Positions 16,487 to 24,553 of a stretch of DNA of 64,000 nt are shown here, piece by piece. Position numbers and translations under genes: made by a program. The notes below the pieces were generated by a model. That model saw only the letters and a list, made by a program, of their open reading frames with translations, made no database searches and had not been told where the DNA came from. The stretch covers positions 62,001-126,000 of the forward strand of contig NZ_JAENHP010000021.1 of the NCBI RefSeq assembly GCF_016834655.1, written 5' to 3'. Origin of the DNA: Paractinoplanes ovalisporus. Lineage in GTDB: Bacteria; Actinomycetota; Actinomycetes; Mycobacteriales; Micromonosporaceae. The first letter of the stretch is position 1, and every line of letters begins with the position of its first letter.

Positions 16487-17722
16487 CTACTCCTGGTCGA
16501 ACGGCGTGTAGGCGAGGCCTTCTCCGTGCGAGGGATCGATGCGGTCGGCCTCGGCCCGGCCCCATGCGATCCAGTGGGCCCGGTTGGCGGCGATGTCGGG
16601 ATCGTCGTGCACGCCGGCCATCATGAGTGCGTCGCAGAACGCCCGAATCTCCTGCGCAGCGGACCAGGCGCCGAGAGCCTCCTGGAATGCCTTCGCCCGC
16701 CGTGCGGCCGCCGCTCTCGATCTCGCCGGATGCTCGCGAGGCTCTTCTGGCTGTTCGCGGGGTTGTTCCGCCCGCTCCAGGCGCTCCGTGATGCTTTCCG
16801 GCCGGATGGCCTCACCGGCGTGGGCGGCTTCGATGCGCGCGGCGCGGGCATAACCGAATTCTCGGAGGATCCGTGGCATCCGTCGTTCGATCGTGGTGCG
16901 TCGGTGGTCGGACCAACTGAGGAAGTCGTCTTCGCCCGGACGACCGATCTCCAGGGTCAGCTGCCCCGGCGTCGCCCCGTCGTCCTTCTCCCGGACAGCC
17001 AGCGCGAAGCGATCGCCTTCCATCACGAGGTAGAGCTCGGGATGGTCGGAAGCATTGCTCAGAACAACACGACCGTGGGGCCGGGCCTGCTCGGCCAGTA
17101 GGCGCAAGATATCGATGGCTCGAGGCAACAGCGCGTCGGACACCTGCAGGCAGCAGGAGTTCGCTCCGAGGCCGGCGAGGTCGGAACTGTCCACAGGTGA
17201 TGCTTCGATCAGCGGATCGGCAGCAAGCGGGTCCTCTTCGGGGACGAGTCGCATGATGAGGTCGCCTGAGCTGCGGCCGGTGTGGTCGAGCTGGAAACCG
17301 TCCGGGACGAGGCCGTACTGAACGGCCGAGTGGAGTGCCTGCCGGTGAGAGGCACGCGACACGGGGCCGGGGTTGGCCAGGCGAAGGGTTCCGCCGGCTC
17401 GTTGAATCGCCGCGATCAGGTCGCGGGCCACCCGCTGCCGCTCCTCTTCGACGCGGCGGCCGGTGTCGGCCTTGCGTTGCCGGGCGGCGTCGTCGGGCAG
17501 GCCCGTGGGCCGGGGCCCCTTCTTCAGATAGGTCCGCCCGGCGGCGGTTATCTCCACCCGCTGCACGTCGTCGCGCCGGCTGAACTGCACCAGCCGCTTG
17601 CTGTTCAGGCTCAAGGCCGTGATCCGTTGCCGTAGACCGTCCGGCCCGCTGAGATCATCGCCGTCAGCGACCTGCTGAAGAAGCTTCCACTGCCGCGCCG
17701 ACAGATGTCCCCAAGTCCCCAT
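16487..17722 (-). CDS. Hypothetical protein with winged-helix-like N-terminus
   Basis: A 411-residue protein starting at the ATG at 17722 (MGTWGHLSARQWKLL); an upstream in-frame start would add 12 residues. The first ~85 residues look like a winged helix: HLSARQWKLLQQVADG, a helix ending SLNSKRLVQF, and a wing RVEITAAGRTYLKKG. An Arg-rich helical segment follows (residues ~90-115), then a mixed α/β region of unknown type, and an Ala/Arg/Glu-rich coil near residue 320 (LERAEQPREQPEEPREHPA). No family recognised. It is an orphan in an accessory stretch next to a sigma-gene remnant. A DNA-binding role is a guess from the N-terminus. Confidence 0.65.
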   Translation of the reverse strand: MGTWGHLSARQWKLLQQVADGDDLSGPDGLRQRITALSLNSKRLVQFSRRDDVQRVEITAAGRTYLKKGPRPTGLPDDAARQRKADTGRRVEEERQRVARDLIAAIQRAGGTLRLANPGPVSRASHRQALHSAVQYGLVPDGFQLDHTGRSSGDLIMRLVPEEDPLAADPLIEASPVDSSDLAGLGANSCCLQVSDALLPRAIDILRLLAEQARPHGRVVLSNASDHPELYLVMEGDRFALAVREKDDGATPGQLTLEIGRPGEDDFLSWSDHRRTTIERRMPRILREFGYARAARIEAAHAGEAIRPESITERLERAEQPREQPEEPREHPARSRAAAARRAKAFQEALGAWSAAQEIRAFCDALMMAGVHDDPDIAANRAHWIAWGRAEADRIDPSHGEGLAYTPFDQE

Positions 17723-17767
17723 GATCAAACTCTGGCGGCACCCTCCTTGAACTGGCAATACCCTCCG

Positions 17768-17866
17768 TCACAGCGGCAGGATTTCGATTTCGCGCAGACG
17801 GTCCTGGTTCAGGGCTGTGACCCGGCCGTTGGTGACGGTGATCGTCACGAGCAGCATGTGCCGTCG
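17768..17866 (-). pseudogene. Remnant of an ECF sigma factor 3' end (SnoaL-like tail)
   Basis: Reading the minus strand from 17857 to the stop at 17768 gives MLLVTITVTNGRVTALNQDR and then LREIEILPL. This aligns with the last ~33 residues of the intact sigma factor at 19342-20151 (MLVVTITVTDGRITALNAVT, NQDRLRELEILPL), apart from a four-residue in-frame deletion and conservative changes. A stop codon (TTA on the + strand at 17867-17869) and loss of homology beyond it show the rest of the gene is gone. It is a diverged paralogue, not a recent duplicate. The rest of 17870-18063 contains nothing I recognise. Confidence 0.8.
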
Positions 17867-18063
17867 TTACCGCCGGCTGGTCCCGCCAAGCCGCAGGCTT
17901 GCCGCTCAGGCCCCTGGTCATGTTCGCAAGACCGCTCGAACTCGCCATCGCTGCGGGAGTCGGCGACACCATAAGGGACGCGCCGCTTGGCGGCGGTCAA
18001 TAGCAGGAAGGGGCGATCTCGTCTAGCGGCCAAGCTGTGAACCGGAGATATCGGCGAGAGTGA

Positions 18064-19146
18064 TCACTTATCGCTGGATGATGCTTGCTTTTCAACCGGC
18101 CATTCGAACATCCATTGAAGCCAGGATACTTGTGAGATTCGAGAGGGGACGTGTCCGGTCCAGACTTCTGTGGCGATGGTGACCGCCGACCCGAGCACGG
18201 CCGGCCACATGTTGGATGACACTAGGCTGCCGACAAGGCCGGTCCCGGCGGTCGCAATACTGCTGGCTCGTTCGAGGCGGTCATAGCCTCGGACGTTGGC
18301 CGGCAGCTTCAGCTTGGCGCTGAGCTCGCGCAGCGACTCTCGGCTGACGGAACCGGGCGAGCGAAGTTCGGTGAAGCCTTCGCTCCGAACATGACCACGC
18401 GCTTCGTGCAGCATGCTCGTGAACCAATCCTCATCGCGGCCCCGTGCCATAAGCGCGATCGATGGACCGAGTCTGAACGGGATAGTTTTCAGTACGCCGT
18501 TGGCAGGTGCTTCTGATCGATGCAGGAATTCGAAGGACTGCTTACCGCGGATCGGGTGGGTCAGATAATAGCCACCGTTCGCCCGTTCGGCGTAGATCAG
18601 GTATTTCAGAACGAGGTCGACCAGGTAGAGCACCTGTTCGGAGCTTGCGCCGATGCTATGCAGAATGCGCTCCGTGTGCCTGTTCGCAACCAGGGACGGC
18701 AGGTCAAAGACGTGATGACTCCCCGCGTCTCCAGATCTGTGTTGAGTCTGCTTTGCTATCCAGCGGGATTCGTGCACACTCAAAAATCCTCGAACATCTC
18801 GGGCGTTGGCGGCCACGAAAGCCGCGAACTCCGCCAGAATGGGATCGAGCAGGTCGGGCACGAGTACTCTGTGCCCAACTGATGGTGCAAGATCCAATAC
18901 GAGCCAGCCTGGATCTCGTCGCTGAAGGTCAGTGAGAATTTTTGGTGTCGCAGTGGTGTCATCGATGCTGGAAACGCCGGGTGGGACCGCTACCGGGCAC
19001 TTGACTTGGTCGTGCCAGATGATGAGGTCGACGAAGTCGGCGACAAGTCTCTGGCCCCATGGATCAGGCGGCCCTGATGTGAATAATGATTGAATGGCGT
19101 TGACGGTAGTCAGATCAAATTGGGGCGTCTTGGTGTGGTGTTCCAC
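18064..19146 (-). CDS. Hypothetical protein of atypical composition
   Basis: A 360-residue protein with no recognised family. The gene has visibly lower GC and more A/T-ending codons than all neighbours, which suggests recent acquisition. Seen: an N-terminal region with FADFVDLIIWHDQVKCPVA-like pattern (residues ~36-54), HESRWIAKQTQHRS near residue 127, and a C-terminal hydrophobic stretch GTGLVGSLVSSNMWPAVLGS (~300-320) that could be a membrane or amphipathic segment. The start at 19146 is GTG with a weak ribosome site, so the N-terminus is uncertain. It is flanked by the sigma remnant and the intact sigma gene. A phage or defence-type cargo role is possible but unsupported. Confidence 0.65.
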   Translation of the reverse strand: MEHHTKTPQFDLTTVNAIQSLFTSGPPDPWGQRLVADFVDLIIWHDQVKCPVAVPPGVSSIDDTTATPKILTDLQRRDPGWLVLDLAPSVGHRVLVPDLLDPILAEFAAFVAANARDVRGFLSVHESRWIAKQTQHRSGDAGSHHVFDLPSLVANRHTERILHSIGASSEQVLYLVDLVLKYLIYAERANGGYYLTHPIRGKQSFEFLHRSEAPANGVLKTIPFRLGPSIALMARGRDEDWFTSMLHEARGHVRSEGFTELRSPGSVSRESLRELSAKLKLPANVRGYDRLERASSIATAGTGLVGSLVSSNMWPAVLGSAVTIATEVWTGHVPSRISQVSWLQWMFEWPVEKQASSSDK

Positions 19147-19341
19147 GATTTCCGCCTTATGATCGCCGCATAGCCTTATCGCTGATGATATGCGACCCGG
19201 GCAACAGATTACAGGGCGGCGGAGCTCGGTACTTGCGACCGTTGCCGATTTCGCGTCTGCCCCTCCCTCCGTAATTCATCATCGAATCCGCCGTTAAGGA
19301 CAGGTTCCGGTCTGTGGATCGAGGAACGATGACCGGTTCTG

Positions 19342-20151
19342 TTACAGGGGCAGGATCTCCAGCTCTCGCAGGCGGTCTTGGTTGGTTACGGCGTTCAGGG
19401 CTGTGATCCGGCCGTCGGTCACGGTGATGGTCACGACCAGCATGGTGTCGTCGTGGGGGGCGACCCGGATGCCCAGCTCGCCGTTGATGAGGGCCGGGTA
19501 GGCGCCCTGCGCGCGGCCCAAGTAGAACTGCGCGACGTCTCGGGCTCCGTGCATCTCGGTCGGCAGGTCGAGGTACTGCTCGTCCATGCGCAGGTGGACG
19601 TCGGGGTCGAGGAGGCTCAACAGGGTCTCGAAGTCGCCGTCTCGGGAAGCGGCCAGGAAGGCGTCCACGATTTCGCGGCCGGCGGGACGGTCGGCGGGCT
19701 GGGAACGGACCCGGCGGCGGGCTCGGCTGGCCAGCTGGCGGGCCGCCGAAGGGGAGCGGCCAACGATGGGGGCCACCTCGTCGAACGGGACCGCGAACAA
19801 GTCGTGCAGCACGAAGGCCAAGCGCTCGGCGGGAGTCAGGGTCTCCAGGACGACCAACAGGGCCAGGCCTACCGAGTCGGCCAGCAACGCCTCGTCCTCG
19901 GGGGTGTGGGCGGTGGGGGACTCGGTCAGGGCGGTCTCGCGGCGGGACGTCCGGGAGCGCAGCATGTCGAGGCAGACGCGGCCCACGACCGTGGTCAGCC
20001 AGGCGTCGACGTTGTCGATGTGCTCGGAGCCGGTGCGGTTGAGGCGCAGCCAAGCCTCCTGTACGGCGTCCTCGGCCTCGGCGGTTGAGCCGAGCATGCG
20101 GTAGGCGACCGCGCGCAAGCGGGGGCGGGCTGCCTCGAAACGCTCTTCCAT
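19342..20151 (-). CDS. ECF sigma factor with SnoaL-like C-terminal domain (SigJ/ECF41-like)
   Basis: A 269-residue ECF sigma. Region 2 is AVAYRMLGSTAEAEDAVQEAWLR-like (residues ~15-37) and region 4 is LTPAERLAFVLHDLFAVPFD with SPSAARQLASRARRRV (~104-148). Residues ~158-269 form a SnoaL/NTF2-like tail beginning IVDAFLAASRDGDFETLL and ending NQDRLRELEIL, akin to the NPDKL end of ECF41 proteins. I do not see the WLPEP linker motif of classical ECF41. In such proteins the tail modulates activity in place of an anti-sigma factor. It is divergent from an AhpD-like gene whose promoter region matches the group's consensus. Confidence 0.9.
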   Translation of the reverse strand: MEERFEAARPRLRAVAYRMLGSTAEAEDAVQEAWLRLNRTGSEHIDNVDAWLTTVVGRVCLDMLRSRTSRRETALTESPTAHTPEDEALLADSVGLALLVVLETLTPAERLAFVLHDLFAVPFDEVAPIVGRSPSAARQLASRARRRVRSQPADRPAGREIVDAFLAASRDGDFETLLSLLDPDVHLRMDEQYLDLPTEMHGARDVAQFYLGRAQGAYPALINGELGIRVAPHDDTMLVVTITVTDGRITALNAVTNQDRLRELEILPL

Positions 20152-20183
20152 GTCGGGCTCCTTGTAGTGGCCTGCGTCACATC

Positions 20184-20210
20184 GGTCACATCGGGCCGGT
20201 GCGAACCGTC
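20184..20210 (+). promoter_or_regulatory. ECF41-type promoter of the AhpD-like gene
   Basis: GGTCACA (20184-20190), exactly 16 bases, then CGTC (20207-20210). The consensus reported for ECF41 sigma factors is TGTCACA-N16-CGTC, so 6/7 and 4/4 bases match with the exact spacer. It would leave a leader of ~60 nt before the start at 20277. This links the divergent sigma gene to its target. Confidence 0.7.
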
Positions 20211-20276
20211 GGCTGTCTGACGGAGCAGAGCGCGTTGATGTGACGCGCCGCCGTGAAAAACACGGAGGACAGAATC

Positions 20277-20735
20277 ATGCAGGCTCGGATGGAGAACCCG
20301 GCCGGCTTTCTGCCGGAGTCGGTCAAGGCGATCAACATCCTCTACAAGTCGGCGCACTCGGTGGGGGTGGACCCGGCGATTCTGGAACTGGTGCATCTGC
20401 GGGCCAGCCAGATCAACGGCTGCGCGCCCTGTGTCGAGTCGGGGGCCCGCAACGCCAGGAAGAACGGGGAGACCGACGAGCGGCTGTTCACTGTGGCCGT
20501 ATGGCGGGAGACGCCCTGGTTCAGCGACGCCGAACGGGCCGCGCTGGCGCTCTCGGAGCACGCCACGCGGATGGCCGACAACCCGGACGCCGTACCGGAC
20601 GCGGTCTGGGACGAAGCCGCCAAGCACTTCGACGAGCCGCAACTGGCCGCGATCGTGCTGTGGATCGCGGTGACCAACTTCTTCAATCGGATCAACGTCA
20701 CGACCCGGCAGCAGGCCCCACAGAACTGGGGGTGA
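20277..20735 (+). CDS. Carboxymuconolactone decarboxylase/AhpD-like protein
   Basis: A 152-residue all-helical CMD/AhpD-family protein. The ATG at 20277 is chosen because GGAGGA sits 7 nt upstream; a GTG at 20253 is less likely. The core is LELVHLRASQINGCAPCVES (residues ~42-61), with the CxxC redox pair. The usual His four residues after the second Cys (CxxCxxxH) is Gly here (CVESGAR), so the proton-relay residue appears missing. The tail WIAVTNFFNRINVTTRQ is typical. Members are the standard partners of SnoaL-tailed ECF sigma factors, and the divergent sigma gene plus promoter match support this. The substrate is unknown. Confidence 0.88.
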   Translation: MQARMENPAGFLPESVKAINILYKSAHSVGVDPAILELVHLRASQINGCAPCVESGARNARKNGETDERLFTVAVWRETPWFSDAERAALALSEHATRMADNPDAVPDAVWDEAAKHFDEPQLAAIVLWIAVTNFFNRINVTTRQQAPQNWG

Positions 20736-20753
20736 GGGTCTAACATCCGGGGC

Positions 20754-21410
20754 ATGACGGGGAGTGAAGTGCCCCGCACGGTGCGGACGGCGACCCTGCT
20801 GGCCTGGCTCATGGTGCCGGCCGGTGCACTGCTGATCACGGCCGGCGTTCTCGATCTCGTCTGGTGGGCCGCGCCCGACGCGCATCGGCTGACGGCGCTC
20901 CTGCACGACATCGAGAACGAGTACGGCATCATCCCGCCCGCCCTCATCCGGGACGGGCGGGGAGCGGTCACGCTGATCGTCCTGGGAACGGCCGGTCTCG
21001 CGTACGCGGGAATGGCGCCCTTGATCCGCAAAGGCGTGCGGTGGGCGCGCAGTTGGGCCCTGGGCGGCGCCATCGGAGTCTTCTTCTTCGGGATCATCAC
21101 CATCGGCGCCGACGCCAGCCAGCCCCGATATCTGCGCGACTATTTCGGCACGCTGACCGCGGCCACCATCGGCGACCGCATCCCGCAGATCGAGGCCGCG
21201 CTGTATCCGGCGTTCTACAACTGGTTCGAAGATCTCGCCCAGGGTATCGGGACGGCGGTCGCGTTCGGCGTGGTCACCACGCTGATCTGGGCCGTTGTCG
21301 CCGACCCCGACCACTTCTACATACGCTCCGGCCGCGCCGAAGACTCCGACGAGTGGGACGAGGCGATCGCCCGCATCCGGGCCACCAGGAAGCCGGGTGA
21401 TCAGGGCTGA
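20754..21410 (+). CDS. Hypothetical membrane protein
   Basis: A 218-residue protein with about four hydrophobic segments: residues ~13-38 (TLLAWLMVPAGALLITAGVL), ~63-80 (TLIVLGTAGLAYAGMAP), ~98-118 (GAIGVFFFGIITIGADAS) and ~163-182 (GTAVAFGVVTTLIWAVV). The C-terminal ~35 residues are charged and cytoplasmic-looking (RAEDSDEWDEAIARI). No family recognised and no catalytic motif. It follows the AhpD-like gene by 18 bp on the same strand, so it may be in the sigma-controlled transcript. Its end overlaps the convergent regulator by 10 bp. Confidence 0.75.
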   Translation: MTGSEVPRTVRTATLLAWLMVPAGALLITAGVLDLVWWAAPDAHRLTALLHDIENEYGIIPPALIRDGRGAVTLIVLGTAGLAYAGMAPLIRKGVRWARSWALGGAIGVFFFGIITIGADASQPRYLRDYFGTLTAATIGDRIPQIEAALYPAFYNWFEDLAQGIGTAVAFGVVTTLIWAVVADPDHFYIRSGRAEDSDEWDEAIARIRATRKPGDQG

Positions 21411-22099
21411 AACCCGTCCAGGTCGGCGCGCAACCGGTCGGGAACGGGGGTCAGCAGCTCGACCAGCGTGTCCGCGCTGACGTGCAACCGTTGCTGGATC
21501 TCGGTCAGGCTGTGCCCCTCGGCGTACAGGACGAGGGCTTCCCGCTGCCGGGGCACCGCCGGCGTGGGACGCAGGTCGAGCCCGGCCTGCCGCAACGTCT
21601 CGCGCAGGGCCCGGATCTCCGCCTCGTACCGCTCGCCGCTCAGCCCGGCCTGCTGCAGGGCCGCGGTGAGCCGCCGTCCGCGCCGGGCCTGGCCCAGCAC
21701 CTCGCGCAGGCGGGCCTCGACCGGCAGGCCGTCGCGCCCGGTCACGTCGACGATGGCCTGCGCGAGACCGGCCCCGAGGTGGAACGGGTGGGTGACGGCC
21801 CGGCAGAGCGTGTCGGCCAGGTGGGTCGCGCCCAGCCCCTTCACGACCACGTCGTTGGCGCCGCTCGCCCAGGCCGCGACCTTCGCCCGCGCGTCCACGG
21901 CGTTCGTGTGGACCACTGTGGGCACGGCGTCGGCAAGCATTTCCCGTACGAGGTCAGGTGGCGCTGCCCCGAGCGGGTCCAGAAGCCGTACGTCGCAAGG
22001 GTTTTCCGAACCGGGCTCGAGCACCCGCAGGCGTGGATCGGCCGCCAGGGTTCCCCGTACGAGATCGTGGTCGTCGAACACCGCGACGTGCAGCCGCAT
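21401..22099 (-). CDS. Response-regulator-like protein (degenerate NarL/LuxR type)
   Basis: A 232-residue protein starting at the ATG at 22099 (MRLHVAVFDDHDLVRG); an in-frame ATG upstream adds 14 unlikely residues. The receiver-like half keeps the acidic pair (FDDHD, residues 8-12), a possible phospho-acceptor in VRLLDPL, a Thr in PTVVHTN and a Lys in DVVVKG, but is shortened. The C-terminus resembles a LuxR helix-turn-helix: RQREALVLYAEGHSLTEIQQ and RLHVSADTLVELL, with several non-consensus positions. The middle (residues ~120-170) is helical. No kinase gene is adjacent. It might respond to something other than phosphorylation. Confidence 0.65.
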   Translation of the reverse strand: MRLHVAVFDDHDLVRGTLAADPRLRVLEPGSENPCDVRLLDPLGAAPPDLVREMLADAVPTVVHTNAVDARAKVAAWASGANDVVVKGLGATHLADTLCRAVTHPFHLGAGLAQAIVDVTGRDGLPVEARLREVLGQARRGRRLTAALQQAGLSGERYEAEIRALRETLRQAGLDLRPTPAVPRQREALVLYAEGHSLTEIQQRLHVSADTLVELLTPVPDRLRADLDGFQP

Positions 22100-22242
22100 C
22101 AGCCCGTCCCCCTCCGGTCTTTCCCGCCAGGCTAAGCACATGCGTCCGCACGTCGCGAGTCATCGAACGGGTTGGGCGTGACATTGACGCGGACGGTCGT
22201 GGTGTTGTCCCCGGCGCCTCACCGGTTCGGTAGCGTGCGGGG

Positions 22243-22965
22243 GTGTCTGCCCCGCTTTTCCTGATCGACGCCCTGCCCGTCGGTGACGCGTTCACGCTCG
22301 ACGGGCCCGAGGGGCATCACGCCGCCACCGTCCAGCGGATCCGCCCCGGCGAGACGATCCTGCTGAGCGACGGGCGCGGCGCTTCCGCGACGTGTGTCGT
22401 GGAGGCGGTCGGCAAAGGCACGGTTTCCGGTACGGTCGTTTCCCGTTCCCCCGAGCCGGCCCCCGACCCGCGGCTGGTGGTCGTGCAGGGCATCGCCAAG
22501 GGCGACCGGGGTGAGCTGGCCGTGCAGGCGATGACCGAGATCGGCGTCGACGAGATCCTGCCGTGGGCGGCGTCGCGTTCGGTCACCCAGTGGCGCGGAG
22601 ACCGGGGTTTCAAGGCGCGCGACAAGTGGGCTGCAACTGCGCGGGAGGCGGCCAAGCAGGCCCGGCGTACGTGGCTCCCAACCGTCGGCGGCGACCCGGA
22701 CGTCTCGACCAAGCAGGTGGCCGCGCGCCTCTCTTCGTCGTCGTTCGTGCTGCACGAGGAAGCCACGGAACGGCTGACCACCGTGCCGCTGCCGTCGTCG
22801 GGCGAGATCGTGCTGGTGGTCGGTCCCGAAGGTGGGATCAGTGACGCCGAGCTGGCGGCCTTCTCATCCGCCACACCGGTGCGCCTGGGCCGCGAGGTGT
22901 TGCGCACGTCAACTGCCGGTGTGGCGGCGTTGTCGGTGCTCTCGACGCGGCTGGGCCGCTGGTAG
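22243..22965 (+). CDS. rsmE: 16S rRNA m3U1498 methyltransferase RsmE
   Basis: A 240-residue RsmE. The N-terminal PUA-like domain is residues ~1-70 (FLIDALPVGDAFTLDGPEGH). The SPOUT domain follows, with GIAKGDRGELAVQAMTEIGV and WAATAREAAKQARRTWLPTV, and ends in the trefoil-knot SAM site LVVGPEGGISDAELAAF then LGREVLRTSTAGVAAL. It methylates N3 of U1498 in 16S rRNA. The start is GTG at 22243. In related genomes it directly follows dnaJ and precedes phoH; here both junctions are filled with accessory DNA. Confidence 0.95.
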   Translation: MSAPLFLIDALPVGDAFTLDGPEGHHAATVQRIRPGETILLSDGRGASATCVVEAVGKGTVSGTVVSRSPEPAPDPRLVVVQGIAKGDRGELAVQAMTEIGVDEILPWAASRSVTQWRGDRGFKARDKWAATAREAAKQARRTWLPTVGGDPDVSTKQVAARLSSSSFVLHEEATERLTTVPLPSSGEIVLVVGPEGGISDAELAAFSSATPVRLGREVLRTSTAGVAALSVLSTRLGRW

Positions 22966-22978
22966 CGCCGGCTCGCGG

Positions 22979-23019
22979 TTGTCCACAGGCACGGCGCTGA
23001 GGAGCGCCGCTGTGGATAA
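22979..23019. terminator. Hairpin after rsmE containing two inverted DnaA-box-like sequences
   Basis: GGCGCT (22993-22998) and AGCGCC (23003-23008) pair around a GAGG loop, extended by CCACAG (22983-22988) with CTGTGG (23010-23015) across an asymmetric bulge. This may terminate rsmE, although no T-run follows. The outer arms also form TTGTCCACA (22979-22987) and, inverted, TTATCCACA (23011-23019), which are matches to DnaA boxes. Confidence 0.55.
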
Positions 23020-23086
23020 CATGGCCGCGCTGACTTGACAGTGCGATAGCTTGGGCCAGCCCCCGGGTGGGTGGGGTGGAGTAGTA

Positions 23087-23935
23087 CTAGCGGCGGATCT
23101 TGAGGCTGCGGTAGCGGCGGCGTTCCAGGCCCGGCAGCAGGATGTGTTCGTTGAGGCCCTGGCCCGTCGCGACCTGCTCGGACACCCGCGCCGCGGCCCG
23201 GCGGATCAGCAACCGCCGCAACCCCCGCGCCCGGATCTCGCCCTCGAACGCCCCCACCGGCCTCCGCAACCGCCGCCCCTGCTCGGCGATCGCCGGTTCC
23301 AGCTCGGCGAACGGCACGTAGAGCGCCCGCGTCGACGCCGACCCCAGATATTCGAACGGCTCCGAGCCCGCCATCGCCACCAGCGGCGCCCCGAGCAACG
23401 TCATGTTGCGGTGGGCCCGGTGGTCCAGCATCACCACGATGTGCTTGACCCCGGCGCGCTTGCCGGCCTGCAGGAACGTGCGGTAAAGCAGCGAACTGAC
23501 GGCCAAGCCGGACTTGCCGCCCCGGTAGTCGGGCAGCACCCCGACCGTGGCGAAGTCCCAGATCTTGCCGCCGTCGTGCAGGCCGTGCGCCTCGACGACG
23601 GCCGACAGGTCGTGGCCGATCAGGTCGGGGGCGTCGTCCAGGGTCTTGCCGCCGCCCTCGATCACCCGGCCCGCGCCCGCGGGAAGCCCGGTGTCCCGGT
23701 CGAGCACGAGGAAGAACAGGCTCTGCCGCTCGTAGTCGCCGTACTCGGCGGTCATCGTCGCGGTGTCGTTGCCGAACGCGGCCTCGAAGACCTGCCGTTC
23801 GACCGTGCGGGCGACGTCGGCCATGGGGTCGTCCCAGGCGACCGCCAGCGCGGTGAAGCGGCCGGTGGCGGGGTGCGCGGCCAGGGCGGCGGCGGTGCGG
23901 CGGGTCAGCTCGGCGTGATCGAGGTTGTAGGCCAC
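23087..23935 (-). CDS. GNAT-fold acyltransferase-like protein
   Basis: A 282-residue protein. Residues ~30-200 look like a GNAT or autoinducer-synthase-type fold: ARTVERQVFEAAFGND, then SLFFLVLDRDTGLPAGAGRV (strands), a helix-lead GGKIWDFATVGVLPDYRGGK carrying an RGG acetyl-CoA-type loop (residues ~121-140), and KHIVVMLDHRAHRNMTLLG. The last ~70 residues are Arg-rich (GRRLRRPVGAFEGEIRARG). Substrate is unknown. It lies 3 bp downstream of the SpeD-like gene, so the two are almost certainly co-expressed. Acylation of an amine made by the partner is a natural but untested idea. Confidence 0.65.
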   Translation of the reverse strand: MAYNLDHAELTRRTAAALAAHPATGRFTALAVAWDDPMADVARTVERQVFEAAFGNDTATMTAEYGDYERQSLFFLVLDRDTGLPAGAGRVIEGGGKTLDDAPDLIGHDLSAVVEAHGLHDGGKIWDFATVGVLPDYRGGKSGLAVSSLLYRTFLQAGKRAGVKHIVVMLDHRAHRNMTLLGAPLVAMAGSEPFEYLGSASTRALYVPFAELEPAIAEQGRRLRRPVGAFEGEIRARGLRRLLIRRAAARVSEQVATGQGLNEHILLPGLERRRYRSLKIRR

Positions 23936-23938
23936 GGC

Positions 23939-24307
23939 TCAGAACTCCTTGGCGACGATCTCGGTGGTGCGGAAGTAGTTCTCGGTGAACGCGACCACGT
24001 CGGCCGGGTCGAACGCCTTGCAGGTGTAGATGTCGACGCTGAAGAACGAGACGGGTCGCTCCCACGAATAGAAGTGGGCGCCCGAGGTCTCCCAGTGGAT
24101 CCAGCCGGCCCAGCCGTAGAGGTCGCTGACGTGGGTCACCGGATCAATCAGCGTGATCATGTCGGTAACTACGGAGAGTTTGCTCAGATAGTCCTTGATG
24201 TGCCCGTCAGTGATCACGAACGTGGGGTAGCCCTCCACGACCAGGCGCTGCCGGTGGATCGTCGGGGCCAGGTCACGGTACGTGGAGGTCGGGAGCGTCA
24301 GCGACAT
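23939..24307 (-). CDS. S-adenosylmethionine decarboxylase-like protein (SpeD superfamily)
   Basis: A 122-residue protein starting at the ATG at 24307; no clear Shine-Dalgarno precedes it. It aligns with the bacterial class-1b SpeD pattern. The cleavage-site region is WETSGAHFYSW (residues ~78-88), where the Ser seven residues before Trp lines up with the Ser that becomes the pyruvoyl group. The catalytic-Cys region is FFSVDIYTCKAFDPADVV (~94-111), matching DVYTCGxxDP. The two His of the classical ESHxxxH motif are changed. SpeD relatives include true AdoMet decarboxylases and pyruvoyl ornithine or arginine decarboxylases. No spermidine synthase is adjacent; the neighbour is a GNAT-like gene. 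Confidence 0.62.
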   Translation of the reverse strand: MSLTLPTSTYRDLAPTIHRQRLVVEGYPTFVITDGHIKDYLSKLSVVTDMITLIDPVTHVSDLYGWAGWIHWETSGAHFYSWERPVSFFSVDIYTCKAFDPADVVAFTENYFRTTEIVAKEF

Positions 24308-24553
24308 GCGGGGAGTCCTAGCGGGCGAATCGGGAGAACCGGACGGATCCCACTGTAGTCTGAAATTACGCTCCGTGAGAATGGCAATCATCACACAGCG
24401 TTACCGAAGATGTGGACCAAGAGCGACGACGTCCGTGCACTGAGTGGGACAGACCCTTGATCTGACGCAATTGCCGGGCCAAGGTCGGTAGTCGATGAGT
24501 GTCGATTCAGGCCACCGTGCGACCGTGCCGTCTCCGGTCGCGCGCCGACGGGC

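Noticed and set aside
22979-23019. Chromosomal origin of replication
   Set aside because: Only two DnaA boxes and no dnaA, dnaN or A/T-rich unwinding region; the boxes are reported as scattered sites.
23087-23935. LuxI-type acyl-homoserine lactone synthase
   Set aside because: Some resemblance in the N-terminal half, but the invariant LuxI Arg/Trp/Asp set is not clearly present and no LuxR receptor is adjacent.
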